Positions 12,575-23,612 of a stretch of 64,000 nt of DNA are shown here, in pieces. Positions within the stretch are counted from its first letter, which is position 1. The number at the start of each line of letters is the position of its first letter. This DNA comes from Falciphora oryzae. Taxonomy: Eukaryota > Ascomycota > Sordariomycetes > Magnaporthales > Magnaporthaceae. Where the stretch lies: the NCBI GenBank assembly GCA_000733355.1, contig JNVV01000006.1, positions 813,803 to 877,802 on the forward strand, given 5' to 3'. Under the pieces are notes generated by a model. The model was not told the origin of the DNA. It worked only from the letters and a program-made list of their open reading frames with translations, and did not search any database. A program made the translations under genes and the position numbers.

Positions 12575-13477
12575 TATTATTACTGGTGGTTTTGTTGTTG
12601 TTGTTTTTGTTGGTTGGTGTCTGGCACGATGGGTCCTAGGTTCTTAAGCCGGAAAATAGATTGTCGCGCTGAATGTGGAAGATTTTCTGCGGACAGGATG
12701 CGATGCGTCGCGACTTGGCAGACGTGGGGGAGGAAAGGAGCGAGTAATAAATGAGGAAAGAAAAAAAAGGGGGAGGAGATGAAGAGGCGAGAGTGTTTGA
12801 GGACGGACCAAACAACGAGGAATTTGCTGTCGTAATATCTGGAACCCCCAGGTCAGCAACACCAAACCAGGCAACGCGCAACACGGCAGCTCTGCAGCCC
12901 GGCAGGATGGGCGCTGCTCCTCAACAGGCGAGGTGGGGACAGGATACGGATCAGAGGAAGTTCCTTTTGGGCAGTGGCGCTGAGTCCGAATTGCCGGGGA
13001 AATGGCAAAATCTTGACATCCGGACGGGCCATCGAAGCACAAATGCGGTCTAGAGGCAAGTACCTGCAGCTCTACTCGGCGCCTCCGGGAGTGCACATGT
13101 GCCTCCTATTCCCAACCAGGACGGGGGCTGGGCTGCTAACGCGGCCTCTAAAATGAGCAATGCGCTGAGGGAAGCTCGGGGCCGTCACTTCAAAGGGCTA
13201 TCCATGTTTCTAGACTCGGCCGAATTCTAGGCCCTCGCCGTTTCCCGAGCATTGGCTCTGCTCGTTTTCCCCACACCGGGGCTGTCAGCTGCTGGGAAAA
13301 CAAGACTTGTGAATGGGGCGAGGAGCTTGGACGTGCATCCGCACTGCGTCGTAACCACTGTGGCTCGGCATCTTGTGCGGTGTGCCGTCATCTAGGTGGT
13401 ATTGGTGCCAGGCACGGTCCCCAAAATTACAAAATTCGGACTCTTTCCTTTACGACGAAATAAGCACAGCCACCGTC

Positions 13478-13532
13478 AAATAAATAAATAAATAAATAAA
13501 AAAAAATAAAAATAAAAAGGGGGGGGGGGGGG
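13478..13532. repeat. TAAA microsatellite followed by G14 homopolymer
   Basis: AAAT/TAAA units pass into an A-rich stretch and then 14 consecutive G (13519-13532). A complementary TTTA-type array lies about 50 bp downstream, so the flanks could pair as an imperfect hairpin. Confidence 0.85.
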
Positions 13533-14243
13533 TTCTATAGGTCTTTTTGGGTATACCAGAGTGCGTAGGTGTAGGTATTCTTTATTTATTTATTTTTATT
13601 CAGTGGTGGTTGTATTCTGTGCATTCAATTTGGCTGGACAATCTCCATCCAGCTTCGTAAAGTGGTGCCAGCCAGGTGCCGATAAATATTTAGGGAACGT
13701 GCCAGGGACCTCAGACAGGAAAGACAACCAACAAAGGCTAGCGCGGACGTGGAGAGGTCACGGGATACTTTCGTTACAGACCCACGAATCGAGGCGCAGA
13801 CTGTCACAACATTTGAAAGACATTGTTATCATGTGAGCATCATGGTATTAGGCCTGAACAATAGGGCAGAAAACTCGGGGCCTGTGCCTCGAAGTCGCAG
13901 CGCAGCGCAGACCAAGGCGGCCCGCCGACAACGGAGGCTCATCACGTTATTCAACGACCAAGTTTCAAGTGGGCTAAATGACGTTCACTTTCGCTCGCCC
14001 GGGATGGAGGTTTGAGCTGTGGCTTGTGTCCAGAGGCGGGTGCAGTCGCAAAATGGCGCAATTGGCACATTGCGCGCTCCAATGACGGGATGAGCTCCAA
14101 TGAGGGGCTCGATGATTTATAAGTTTGGCGGGGCAGTTGGCTTCGCCGACATGAGACAAAACTTGGTACGCACCTGGCTATCGTCGCAGCCACAGTAGCG
14201 ACGGCGCGCACGACTCACGAGACGTTAGCTTTGTTTCTTTACC

Positions 14244-14268
14244 TTTTTTTTTTTTTTTTTTTTTTTTT
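14244..14268 (+). repeat. Poly(dT) tract in the glutaredoxin leader/promoter
   Basis: A run of 25 T ends 46 nt before the glutaredoxin ATG. Long dT tracts near start sites exclude nucleosomes in fungi; a role here is inferred. Confidence 0.85.
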
Positions 14269-14314
14269 CCCCTCTCGACCCGCGCACCTTCGCCGAGCAA
14301 CGACGACGACAACT

Positions 14315-15200
14315 ATGTCGGCCATCAAAGACATCACCAGCGTGCCGGAGTGGGAGGCGCACCTGGCCGCCCTGCCGCCCACGACCCTCCTGATCATTTA
14401 CTTCCACGCTCCATGGGCGCCGCCTTGCGCCCAGATGGCCACGGTCCTCAAGACCCTCGCAGCCGAATACCCCGTTGCCGACCCGCCCGCGACGTCGTGG
14501 GTCGCGCTCGACGCCGAGGACCTTAGCGATGTCAGCGAGACCTACGACGTAACCGCCGTCCCCTTCGTCGTGCTGTCGCGCGGCGGAAAGGTGATCGAGT
14601 CCGTCAGCGGCAACAGTGCCCAGCGAGTCCGCGCCGCTATCGAGGCGCATGCCGGTGCCACTTCCTCTTCCCCCGCGACACCAGCCGGGGCCACGGCCGA
14701 AGCAACGACGGCCGCCACCGCAAACGGTGATGCCGCCGTGTCCACAGCGGACGCACCACAAGATCCAGCGAAGCAGAAGGAGGAGCTGTTCAAGCGGCTG
14801 GGCGACCTGGTCAAGGCGGCGCCGGTGATGCTCTTCATGAAGGGCACACCGAGCTCCCCGCAGTGCGGCTTCTCAAGGCAGATAGTTGCTATACTGAGGG
14901 AGAACTCGGTCAAGTACGGGTTCTTCAATATCCTAGCCGACGACGAGGTCAGGCAAGGCTTGAAGGAATTCGCCGACTGGCCTACCTTTCCACAACTATG
15001 GGTCGCTGGCGAGCTCGTCGGAGGTCTGGACATTGTAAGGCGACAGCGACCCCAACTTGGATTCAACTATACATCACATCACGTCTTGATGCGGCAGAAA
15101 ATGCTAACTCGAAGACACAACTCCGGGGTTGCAGGTTAAAGAGGAGATCGCAAACGACGCCGATTTCTTCAAGGCTTATAGCGCCAAAGCCGAGTCATAG
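14315..15200 (+). CDS. grx4: Cytosolic monothiol glutaredoxin (Grx3/Grx4 type)
   Basis: Exons 14315-15034 and 15135-15200 (intron 100 bp, GTAAGG, phase 0) give 261 residues. Residues 6-105 form a thioredoxin-like domain with WAPPC (Cys38) in place of the redox WCGPC, the usual degenerate form in this family. An Ala/Thr-rich linker follows. The C-terminal glutaredoxin domain has the CGFS active site (Cys184), the upstream FMKGTP loop, WPTFPQLWVAGELVGG and a final VKEEI...FFKAYS helix on exon 2. Family members bind [2Fe-2S] with glutathione, deliver iron to cytosolic and nuclear proteins, and regulate iron-responsive transcription factors. An open frame extends 28 codons upstream through the poly(T) tract (poly-Phe), so the ATG at 14315 is the likely start. 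The symbol is by homology class; Grx3 and Grx4 are not distinguished. Confidence 0.95.
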
Positions 15201-18200
15201 TACTCACCATCATCACCCAAGCCCCCTACAACGAAACAGTCCACTTTGGGAAGGCTGTCTCAGGAAGGGCTCATATGGCCTCTAGCTACCTCTCTCCCTC
15301 TCCCAGCCCATCACCCGGCCAGTTTATTGAGACAGGATTGGAAGACTTTCGGCTGAGTCGTCGGAGGCAGAAGTCGCAGAAAACTCCTTCCGAGTATACC
15401 TAACGCCATCGCTGGCACGCGCTCAGTATGTGCTTACCGCAGGAGGGAAGAATAGAGGCGGAGGGTTTCAAGCGGTATTTGGGAAGAAGGCAACTTTGAA
15501 CGCGAATCGAACAGAGCCATGACTCGGCTTACATAGCCTATGGAATCGCAATATTTGTGATTTGGGGGTCTGTCGAGCAGCTGCTCTACACGAAAGTGAG
15601 ACCAGACTCGGACGCGGACCAGCGAACATGGAAGTTAGTCCATGATAGACTTCGGGTCGGAATAGTAGCGTCGAGCCGGAGTGGTAGGCACGCCATGAGG
15701 GAAGGAGGTCGAGGTAATACCAGAAGTCGGCAAGGGCTGTGTCGATGGGGAAGACTCAAGCCTCGATCATCATAAGTGGCTGGATACCTTGCTGTCGAAA
15801 ATATAGATGGAATAGAGTATTTGCTCAGATGCTTGGGTGCTAACATGTGGAGTGATTTTGGAGGCTGCGGTACAAGTAAGTCGCGACTCAAACCCGAGCA
15901 TTACCTGAGATACAAGTAGTCCAAATATCTAAACTACCTAGGTAGATTCGCAATGTCGCAAGAGACAAGGGAGGTACCCTTGCGATGGATGGTTTTCTGC
16001 CAGTTAGGACTCCCCACTATGGGCCTTGCTGCCGGCGTGAGTCACTCGCGCTGCCCGCTTTGGTGATTAATCAGCGCATAAGACGGCCAGGCCAGTTCAC
16101 GCGCGAGAACTGGAAACGATAGGCTCCTCAGTCATTGGAGGGTAGTATTTCGGAGCCTGCAGGCAGGCCAAGACCCGCGTCATACAGGCACGTGGTTTAG
16201 ATAATCTCTCGACTAGCACTCGAAAGCGGTCCAAACGAGAATTCCTCTGATCGGAGGAATGGCATGCGTTCGGGCGTCGTCGAGTTTCGTAGGCTTGCCG
16301 GCAGCTGCAGGGCATACATGGCAGCAGCAGCAGCAACAGCCAATAGGGGCGGGGGAGCAATTGAGGCCAAGGCCGACTGTTTGTTGGTACCGTTAGGTAG
16401 TTGAGATGTAGGGGGTACATCTTGGAGGGCTGGACTGAGATGGATGCAGCAAAGGGGCGGCCAGGTTTGCAACTATTATCTGTTTGACTTGTTATGCTGT
16501 CTGTTTGCTTGGTTGAAACCGCTATTTTGAATAGCTCGCATCGCGAGATGAATTGACGAGTGTATCGAGGTTGGTTGGAGTAGTCTGTTTTGGTGGTGGT
16601 CCAAAGTGGCGCAGCCGGCATTGGAAGACGGACCGCCGCCGCTTGGGTGGCTATCCGCCATTTACCGACGACGGATGACGAGACCCCAGCAATGACGAAA
16701 TCCAAATTGCCAGCCTAAAGTCGAGGGTCTGGTGGCGGATGGCTCACAGCCGCCTACTGCGACCCCGCAGCGTTGGGGTCAGGGGTTCACGCCTATTCCA
16801 CCACAGATTGTTAATCCCGCTTAAGACCGATGCAGGCCCTGCCCACTCGTACCAGGCACCTCAGAGTGACTTGATGGACCGACGTATGTCATGCTCTTGG
16901 AGAGGTAGGCTGCTCCAGCCACTGTCTGACAAACACTCCCCAAAGAAGCAGGCCGCCGACTTCACGCGATGCTTCGCAATTCTTAGGAATCCGAATCTCT
17001 GCTTCCTCCTTCTCCTCCCTTGCTCCGTCGCGCGGCCTCGAGACGCAACCGTCAAGCCGAGTCGCTCCCTCGGCGTCGCCCTGACAAACGAGAAGCATCA
17101 ACTGACACACAGGGGTCCCCACCCTGTCACCCTTTGCGCGTGGGGCTGGCGGCGCGGCCGATTTCGATTTCTCACGTCCCTGGACGCCGTAACCACTCGC
17201 CGCCCGAGTCGCTTTCTTGCGCGCGCCTCCTTTCCTGAGCGACCGCGCGGGAACTGCTGCCGCATATGTGAGTCCAATCGCGGCCAACCCGTCTCTCCTG
17301 CGCGACGGCGCCTCCGGGACCCGGGTGGGTTGCGCAGCCTATCCCCTGTCGTCGGCCCCGAGCGAGAATGCCCTTCCTCCTCCTCTCCCTCCCTCCAGCA
17401 CGGGCGCGGGGCGGGGGCTAACCTGAACGACTTAGTAAAACGCAGACATCGTCTCTCTCCCCGGCCTCTTTGTGGATATCTAAGCATTCCTCAGCAGCAT
17501 ACCGCCGCCTTAGCTCCCCACCATCCACGTCCCATGCGCATCGCGCTACCGCCATCTCCTTGAACAGCGCATCTTTGCCACTGCGCCCGGGGGTGGTGGA
17601 AGACTGAAGAAGGGGTCATAGGAGACGCGCGCGCGAGGCTTCTGGCGGACACTACTCCTGTTGCGCCGCACTGTCCGTTCGGTCGTGTATGCGGGCAGCC
17701 AGGCATCCAGAAAGCGCCCCGACCTGTACTCCCCCCAGAGGACGTACGTTTGGTCCCAAGCCGTGCCTTGGCTTGTAGTCCCCATCATCACTGTCCGGAA
17801 GGGCTAGGTGGGGATACTTGGTTGCTGGCAAGACGATCCACATCCGCTGGTGTGGTAGTCAGCGCAGCTGTTGCCGGCCAACGAGAAGGCTGTTTGTGCC
17901 GTGTCGGTCAGATCGATCGTCGTGGGTGTGTCGCCTCATCGGTTCAGCCTGGCTGGCGGCGACCGACAAACAAGGAGGAGCAAACCTGGAACCGCCCGCA
18001 GTCGGGATCAGATAGAGGCGGGTGAAGCTCACCTTATCACGTCTGCCGAGAAGCCTCAGGGCACGCATCCAACGGCGCCCTGCATCCCGCTACCCCACAG
18101 GAGTCGATCCGCCTTCTTTACCCCTACCCCTGGCCGCAGCTTCGCGGGGCTTCCTTGGTGCCTCTGCAGCTTGGGTCTATCTCCGCAACCGCCAGCTCTA

Positions 18201-18510
18201 AAGCCACTCCAGGGAGGCGCGCAGCTTGAAGAGGCGGGCCTCTGTCTGCACGTGTGACCCAGGCCTGCATTCTTACGGCGACTGGCCAAGAGGCTGGTAC
18301 CCAATCACTCAGGGGCCTGGTGTGCCCATGGGCAGCAACGTGGCGGGTTCTCCAATCTTATATGAGAACGAGGCGCAGGCCAGTCCGGTCCCTGGAACCG
18401 CTTTCTGCCACTCTCTCGTAAACCCCGGCACGATTACTCATTTTTTGCCGTCTCCCGTCGACAAACTCCTTCACCCGCGTCGGGCTTTGTGCTCATAAAC
18501 ACGTCGCGCA
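15201..18510. other. Gene-poor region upstream of the Zn2Cys6 regulator
   Basis: About 3.3 kb without a supportable gene. Longer open frames at 16.1-16.7 kb (minus) and 16.74-17.56 kb (plus) are rich in Arg, Ser and Pro, overlap frames on the opposite strand and have no splice or domain signature. Part of the right-hand side may be promoter and 5' leader of the regulator at 18511. Confidence 0.55.
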
Positions 18511-21500
18511 ATGACCCCCACACCTCCGTCGACGACGCCCTCTTCGGGAGGGCACTCCCCTGAGGAGCAGTTCCGAGTGGTCCGGAAGAGGAACCGCGTG
18601 CCTCTCAGCTGCTATCCATGCAGAACCAGAAAGTCAGTCTACTGATCTACCCCGCTCACCTATTTTTATACCACTCCCTGGCGGGATTCTCAGCTCAGAA
18701 GGCTTCCGCAGGGCTGGTTTATCTCATTCTTTCTTTGTCTTCCCTCTCCATCGGCTATTCTTTGCTCCCCTGACACGCCCATGTACGGCAAATCACCACG
18801 GTCCATAGCTATGTTCAGTGCTCAACCCAGAAATACTAACTTTCCCGTGCTCTCTCCAGGCTGTAAGCACACGGATATCTCGGTATTAGCCCGCAGAGGA
18901 TTGTTATGCCGCTTACACACGATGCTATGTGTCTAGGAAATGTGACAGGAGTCACCCATGCAGCAACTGCGTCAAGCGGGAGGGTGCGGATACGAGCGGC
19001 TGCTCGTACGCATCACCTGCGACACGCAAAAAGAACCAAAGTCAAGGCGCAACGAGCCCGGATGACATGCAGAACCGTATTGACCGTTTAGAAGGCCTAG
19101 TACTAGCATTGATGCACGGCGGCGCCAACTTGGAAACGTCGACGGCCGCCGCCGCCACGACGGCTTCCTCGAGCGCGTCGGCCCCGCACACCGGCGCGAC
19201 GCCGGCAACGACCACGACCGATGGAGCGTCCTCGGCACGAAACGAAATGTGCGGCCCCCTCGACGGCACAGGGGAGGATGGCGATGACGATAGCGATATC
19301 GAGAACGGGCTCGCCACGTCGCTCGGGGTCCTCAAGGTCGATCCAGAGAAGGGCAAGTCTATATATATTGGGCAGGAACACTGGCACACCATCCTGTCGG
19401 GCATTTCAGAGGTCAGGAGCTACTTCAACAACCACAAAAAGGACCTTGAAAAGAGCTACGAGAAGGTGCTCCAGAGCAAACCGCCGTCGGCTCTCCACGG
19501 GCTCACTCTCCTGCTAGGCGCAGCACCAGCCCCCGAGATCGAGCTGCGGGCAGAGCTGCCGCCCAAGTCGAGCGTGCTGACGCTTTGCGGCCGGTATTTC
19601 AACTCTATGGACAACGCCGTCAACATAGTACACGCACCCACATTCCACCAGATGCTCCAGAAACACTGGCAAGACCCATCCAAGACGCCCATAATGTGGC
19701 TCGGCATGCTCTATTCCATCCTGTGCCTGGCCATGCTGAGCTACCACAAGGTTGGCGACGAGCCGGCCGAGTGGAAAGGCCGTTCGCTCGAGCTAGCAGC
19801 CGAGTATCGGCTGAGGACAGTCCAATGCCTTGTCACGGGGGACTACACGAAACCGGGCGAATACACGGTTGAGACGTTGATATTGTATAAATTCGGCGAA
19901 TACTCGTCACTGTACGATGCCGACGTGGGCCTATGGATGATCAGTGCCTTGACCACGAGAGTGGCGCTCAGGATGGGATACCATCGGGACGCAAAGTGGT
20001 TTCCATCCATAACACCGTTTCAGGCTGTGAGTGTTCAGTCTGCTGTCAGCTGCCCGTGTCCAACATTCGTAGGTTGATACGCTGACGTTTGTCTTGCAGG
20101 AAATGAGACGCCGCACTTGGGCACTGATCAGGATGTGTGACATCATGTTTTCTCTCCAAGTCTCTCTCCCAGCCATGATACACGACGAAGACTGCGACAC
20201 ACAGCTCCCCAGCAATATCTTCGACGAGGAATTTGGGCCTGACACCAAAGTCCTGCCGCCGTCGCGTCCGCGCACGGAGCCGACGCCGATGGCATACATG
20301 ATCGCCAAGGTGCGGCTAGGGCTGGAACTGGGCAGAATCATCCAGGCAACGACCAAGATCGGCACGCAGGTACCCTACGACGAGATCCTTCGCCTGGATG
20401 CTAGACTGCGAGAAGTTGTTGCCGAGCTGCCTCCGCATCTGAAGCTGCAGCCCCTCGAGGGCTCGCACGACCCGCTCACCCTCATCATCGCCCGGCTCAA
20501 CATCGACATTCTCGTGCAGAAGATCTTTTGCCTTTTGCACCGCAACTACCTGCCCCGGTCGAGGAAAAACCCGCGATACGCGCACTCGCGACGCACGGCC
20601 ATTGAGGCGTCCATGGAGACGCTGCGGCACCTGGAGACGATGCACAGGGAGTCGCAGGGGAACGGGCGGCTCAGATCCATGCAGTGGTTCTTCACGTCGG
20701 TCGCCACCAAGGAGTTTCTTTTGCCGGCGATGCTCGTCGGACTCGACCTCCACCACGACAACATGGCGGAGAAGTCGGGCCAGCGCCAGGACTCGCAGGG
20801 CCTGTTCTTCTGGACCCCTCAACAGCGGCTCCAGATGGTCAACACACTCGAGTTGACGCGCCAGATCTGGGACGGGCTGAAGGACACGTCGGTAGAAGCA
20901 TTCAAGGCGTCCAACATACTCCGGATCCTGCTCGAGAAGATCAACAGCCCTGCGCCGGACCCAAGCGGCACGGCCCAAGACAGTGCAGCGGCGCCGCCGA
21001 GACAGGACGGCATGGGATTCTTTGACGGATTACCCAGCGAGGAGCTGAGGCCTGAGCACTCGGCAGCCATGACGTTGGGCATGCTCTCGGGCGGCGGCCT
21101 GTCGCCAAACACTGCGGCCATGCTGGACTCGATCCAGAGTCCAGGGGGCACCACATACGCGGCTCCGCCAGCGATGGATATGGGTGCCGAAGCTTCTGGG
21201 CAGGCACCGACGGCCATGACTCCCGACTTCAACATGGATATGTTCGCGGGAATCAACAACGCGGCCTCTCCATTTACGTCCTTGATGAACGCAGGGAACA
21301 CAATGGACTTTACGACGACGGCCGGCTTTGACTGGGTAGGTGAAGCATCATACTACGGTCCAAGAGTAACTGGTTTGAGCCGAACGACGCTGACACGCCT
21401 TGATTTGCTGGTAGGATGCCGTTGAAAGTTATGCACAGACAGCCAACTTCGCCCCGGACAGCTTCCAGTTCATCGGCAGCGCAGCCCAGATCCCCGGCAG

Positions 21501-21588
21501 ATCAACGACGGACAGCAGTTCGAGCTTTGCCTTCAACAGCCCCAACGGACAACAAGGAGAGCCATCGGGGGAGTATGAAAGGAAATAA
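18511..21588 (+). CDS. Zn(II)2Cys6 transcription factor with fungal-specific domain
   Basis: Five exons: 18511-18632, a 3-nt microexon 18860-18862, 18937-20026, 20100-21335 and 21415-21588, giving 874 residues. The zinc cluster near residues 34-64 reads CYPC, RTRKLK, then C-DRSHP-CSNC, and depends on the microexon for its spacing. A short coiled region follows (DDMQNRIDRLEGLVLALM, the usual linker-dimerisation element). The middle homology region near residues 240-480 includes YFNSMDNAVNIVHAPTFHQM, MLYSILCLAMLSYHK, TRVALRMGYHRD and RRRTWALIRMCDIMFSLQV, typical of Fungal_trans. The C-terminus is Met/Asn/Gln-rich and could activate transcription. The protein is nuclear; its targets are unknown. 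It is flanked by housekeeping genes, not a metabolic cluster, so it does not look like a pathway-specific regulator. Confidence 0.92.
18860..18862 (+). other. 3-nt microexon (GCT) in the zinc-cluster gene
   Basis: The upstream intron (18633-18859, donor GTCAGT) has an excellent ACTAAC branch site 21 nt before CAG. Only three bases follow before a GTAAGC donor. The next intron (18863-18936) ends in TAG. Including GCT turns the joined codons into Lys-Leu-Lys-Cys and gives the canonical CxxCx6C; skipping it stays in frame but gives CxxCx5C. Confidence 0.8.
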
Positions 21589-22218
21589 TGATTGCACATA
21601 CGTCGAGTGTCTATTGTTATTTTCACGTTTGGGAAAAGCGCACGGCATTGGTTCGAGGACTGGAACACCAATGAAGGGACGTCTGACATTGGATGGGTAT
21701 GCACGAAATAACATGACCTCTCTGTTTTTGGATCTAGGTTTATCTTTCAAGGGTTAAAAAGTTTTTGCGGCAAGCGCCATCGAGTGTATACCCAGATTAT
21801 TTAGCCACGCCTAGCTTGAACAGTCAGCAAACATCTCTGCTCAAAGTCGTTACTGGCCATTGCATCCTTGCCCCCTTGATAATACGACGCGCACCACTCA
21901 AACCATACGCCTTGGCTGCCCCGATACTTTTGGTCCAAGGATGTGTCTGGGATGCTGGGTGTTTTCATGCATTTGCAAGGGAAGGCCTGCCTAGTCCGGG
22001 TGCAAGTCGGGTGCCTGTGTGATTGATAAGATAGCACGCAGTAGCACATGGCGGCGGGGCGATGACGAATGCCCGCTCCGCCCTGCTCGCCTGGAAAAAG
22101 CTCGACCGCTTCCACCAACTCGGGCCAAGGAGTGGCCTTTATTCTTGGCCACGGATGCAATACATACTAGCCAGCTAGGCAGACAACCAAGAGGGCTTTC
22201 CCCAGCCAGCCAGCCAAC
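21589..22218. other. Intergenic region upstream of vps37
   Basis: This holds the 3' region of the Zn2Cys6 gene and the promoter of the Vps37-like gene. A TGATTGATAAGATAG stretch near 22021 contains overlapping GATA motifs; significance is unknown. No coding signal is seen. Confidence 0.5.
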
Positions 22219-23106
22219 ATGTACTCGGCACCGCCGGTGCCCCCGCCCAAGCCGGGGAGCCACGAGGCTAGCCGCATGGGCACGCCGGCCGCGTCACAGT
22301 CGCCGCGCCCGCCCCCGTTCGCCGCCGACCAGGGCGGCCTGCCCGAGGCCGCGTCCAGCGCGCAGGTCGCGCGCTCCGGGCAGGTCCCGGACCCTGGCGA
22401 CCAGTGGCTGCCCAAGATGCTCGAGGACAAGTCGTGCGTTTTCTCCTTCTATTACCCATCACAGATCGCAAGCAAGGAACAAACGCAAGCCCTCTCTGAC
22501 ACGCAGCCAAAACGACAAACAGAAAACAAGACCTCGCCGACGTCCTCTCCTCCCCCACCCTCCTCTCGGCCCTGACGCACGCGCCCGAGACGGCGCACCC
22601 GTCGCTGTCCGGCAGCCACGCGGCGCTGCGCGCGGCGCTGGCCGCCAACGTCGAGCTGGCGCAGCACCTGTCGGCCGCCGAGGCGCGGCTCGCCGGCCAG
22701 CGCGGGGNNNNNNNNNNNNNNNNNNNNNNNNNNNNNNNNNNNNNNNNNCGAGCGCCAGTGGCACGCGCGCCAGCGCGACGTCGACGCCGCCCTGGCGCCC
22801 TTTGCGCCCGACGGCCTGTACCTCCGCCTCGCGCAGGCCTGCCAGGAGCAGGGCGCCGTGTGCGACGCCCTCGAGGAGAGCTTCCTCGACCAGCACCAGC
22901 ACCAGCGCCGAGGTGGCGGTGGCGACAACATCGACGCCGACGGTACCGACGGCGGGCGACGGCGTGGTGGGGACAATGACGCGCCGGCGACCGAGAGGGA
23001 GACGCTCGACTGGGTGCGCCAGTACCGCGAGGCGAGGAAGCTGCTGTACCTCAGGCAGGAGCGCAAGGAGAGGTGGGACGAGGGGCGCGTTGGGGGGTGG
23101 CGCTGA
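22219..23106 (+). CDS. vps37: ESCRT-I subunit Vps37-like, interrupted by assembly gap
   Basis: Exon 1 is 22219-22433 and exon 2 runs from 22523 to 23106, with a GTGCGT donor and CAG acceptor (89-bp intron, phase 2). The N-terminus is Pro-rich (APPVPPPKPGSHEASRMGTP). Next comes LPKMLEDKSKQDLADVLSS with helix LLSALTHAPETAHPSL, then a long helical region (ALAANVELAQHLSAAEARLA) broken by 41 N, and ERQWHARQRDVDAALAPFAP with a C-terminal helix (WVRQYREARKLLYLRQERKERW). The order matches the Mod(r)/Vps37 domain, the coiled stalk of ESCRT-I that sorts ubiquitinated cargo into multivesicular bodies. The frame before the gap does not match the frame after it if the gap is exactly 41 bases, so the gap length is nominal or hides a short intron. 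The domain call rests on pattern similarity. Confidence 0.78.
22708..22748. other. Assembly gap (41 N)
   Basis: A run of 41 undetermined bases lies inside the Vps37-like coding exon, in very GC-rich sequence. Coding frames on the two sides differ by a one-base offset, so the true missing length must be congruent to 1 modulo 3 if the exon is continuous. Confidence 0.97.
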
Positions 23107-23612
23107 GAGCGGGAAGAGGTCTCCTGTCGCTTCATCTGGCACGAACGGGCGACTTGAGCTGCGAATAATAATGAACCGAACAATTCATAACACAGTCAGC
23201 CAGCAACTCGGTCCCGTTGTGTTCGCTCGGTTGTCCTGTATTTTCAAGTGAGAGATCGTCACGGTTAAAACGACACACTCGCGGCGGACTCATTAGGGAC
23301 GCAGTTGTGTATTATTGTTGATGAGACGGCCCCTACCGATGTGCAGGGAAGCTCGCCAGCATCCCAAAAACAAAGAGCCTCCCGCCACCTCCCTAAGCCA
23401 TATTCTAAGTAGCTAATCCACCGTAGTCTTGTGTCAAAAGAAGCGCGCCGACCTTCCTGCGCTGCCAAAATGAATCACCGGCCAAAACTCCTAGGCTCGG
23501 AGGGTTGCTTCTAATCAATGGGTAGATTCCTTGGGCGGGATCCAGCTAATAAATTCATCCATTCCAACTTTTCATAGGGCCCACAGAAACAACGAGAGAC
23601 CAACCGCCCAAA
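23107..23612. other. Convergent intergenic spacer
   Basis: This lies between the 3' ends of vps37 (plus) and the uncharacterised gene on the minus strand. Nothing recognisable beyond probable 3' UTRs. Confidence 0.55.

Larger units (their letters stand above)
12575..14314. other. Divergent intergenic region with simple repeats
   Basis: This is shared upstream DNA of the CYSTM-like gene (minus) and the glutaredoxin gene (plus). It contains a near-perfect 11-nt inverted repeat (13261-13271 and 13294-13304), a TAAA-type repeat near 13478-13518 followed by a G run, an opposing TTTA repeat near 13580-13600, and a 25-nt T run just before the glutaredoxin start. No coding region is supported. Confidence 0.6.

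Noticed and set aside
13261..13304. 11-nt inverted repeat (CTCGTTTTCCC / GGGAAAACAAG) as a structured RNA or terminator
   Set aside because: Stem is short with a 22-nt loop and no known fungal RNA motif; kept only as a note in the intergenic entry.
16735..16810. Possible tRNA: GGTGG ... GGGGTTCACGCC ... CCACC
   Set aside because: The end strings can pair, but no T-stem or anticodon arm of the right geometry forms. The GACCCC/GGGGTC pairing is just a small hairpin.
16739..17563. 274-codon plus-strand frame as a possible gene
   Set aside because: Low-complexity Arg/Ser/Pro composition, competing frames on the other strand and no recognisable motif.
18633..18936. Single 304-bp intron in the Zn2Cys6 gene
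   Set aside because: It keeps the frame but shortens the first Cys loop to x5 and ignores the strong ACTAAC/CAG acceptor at 18859.
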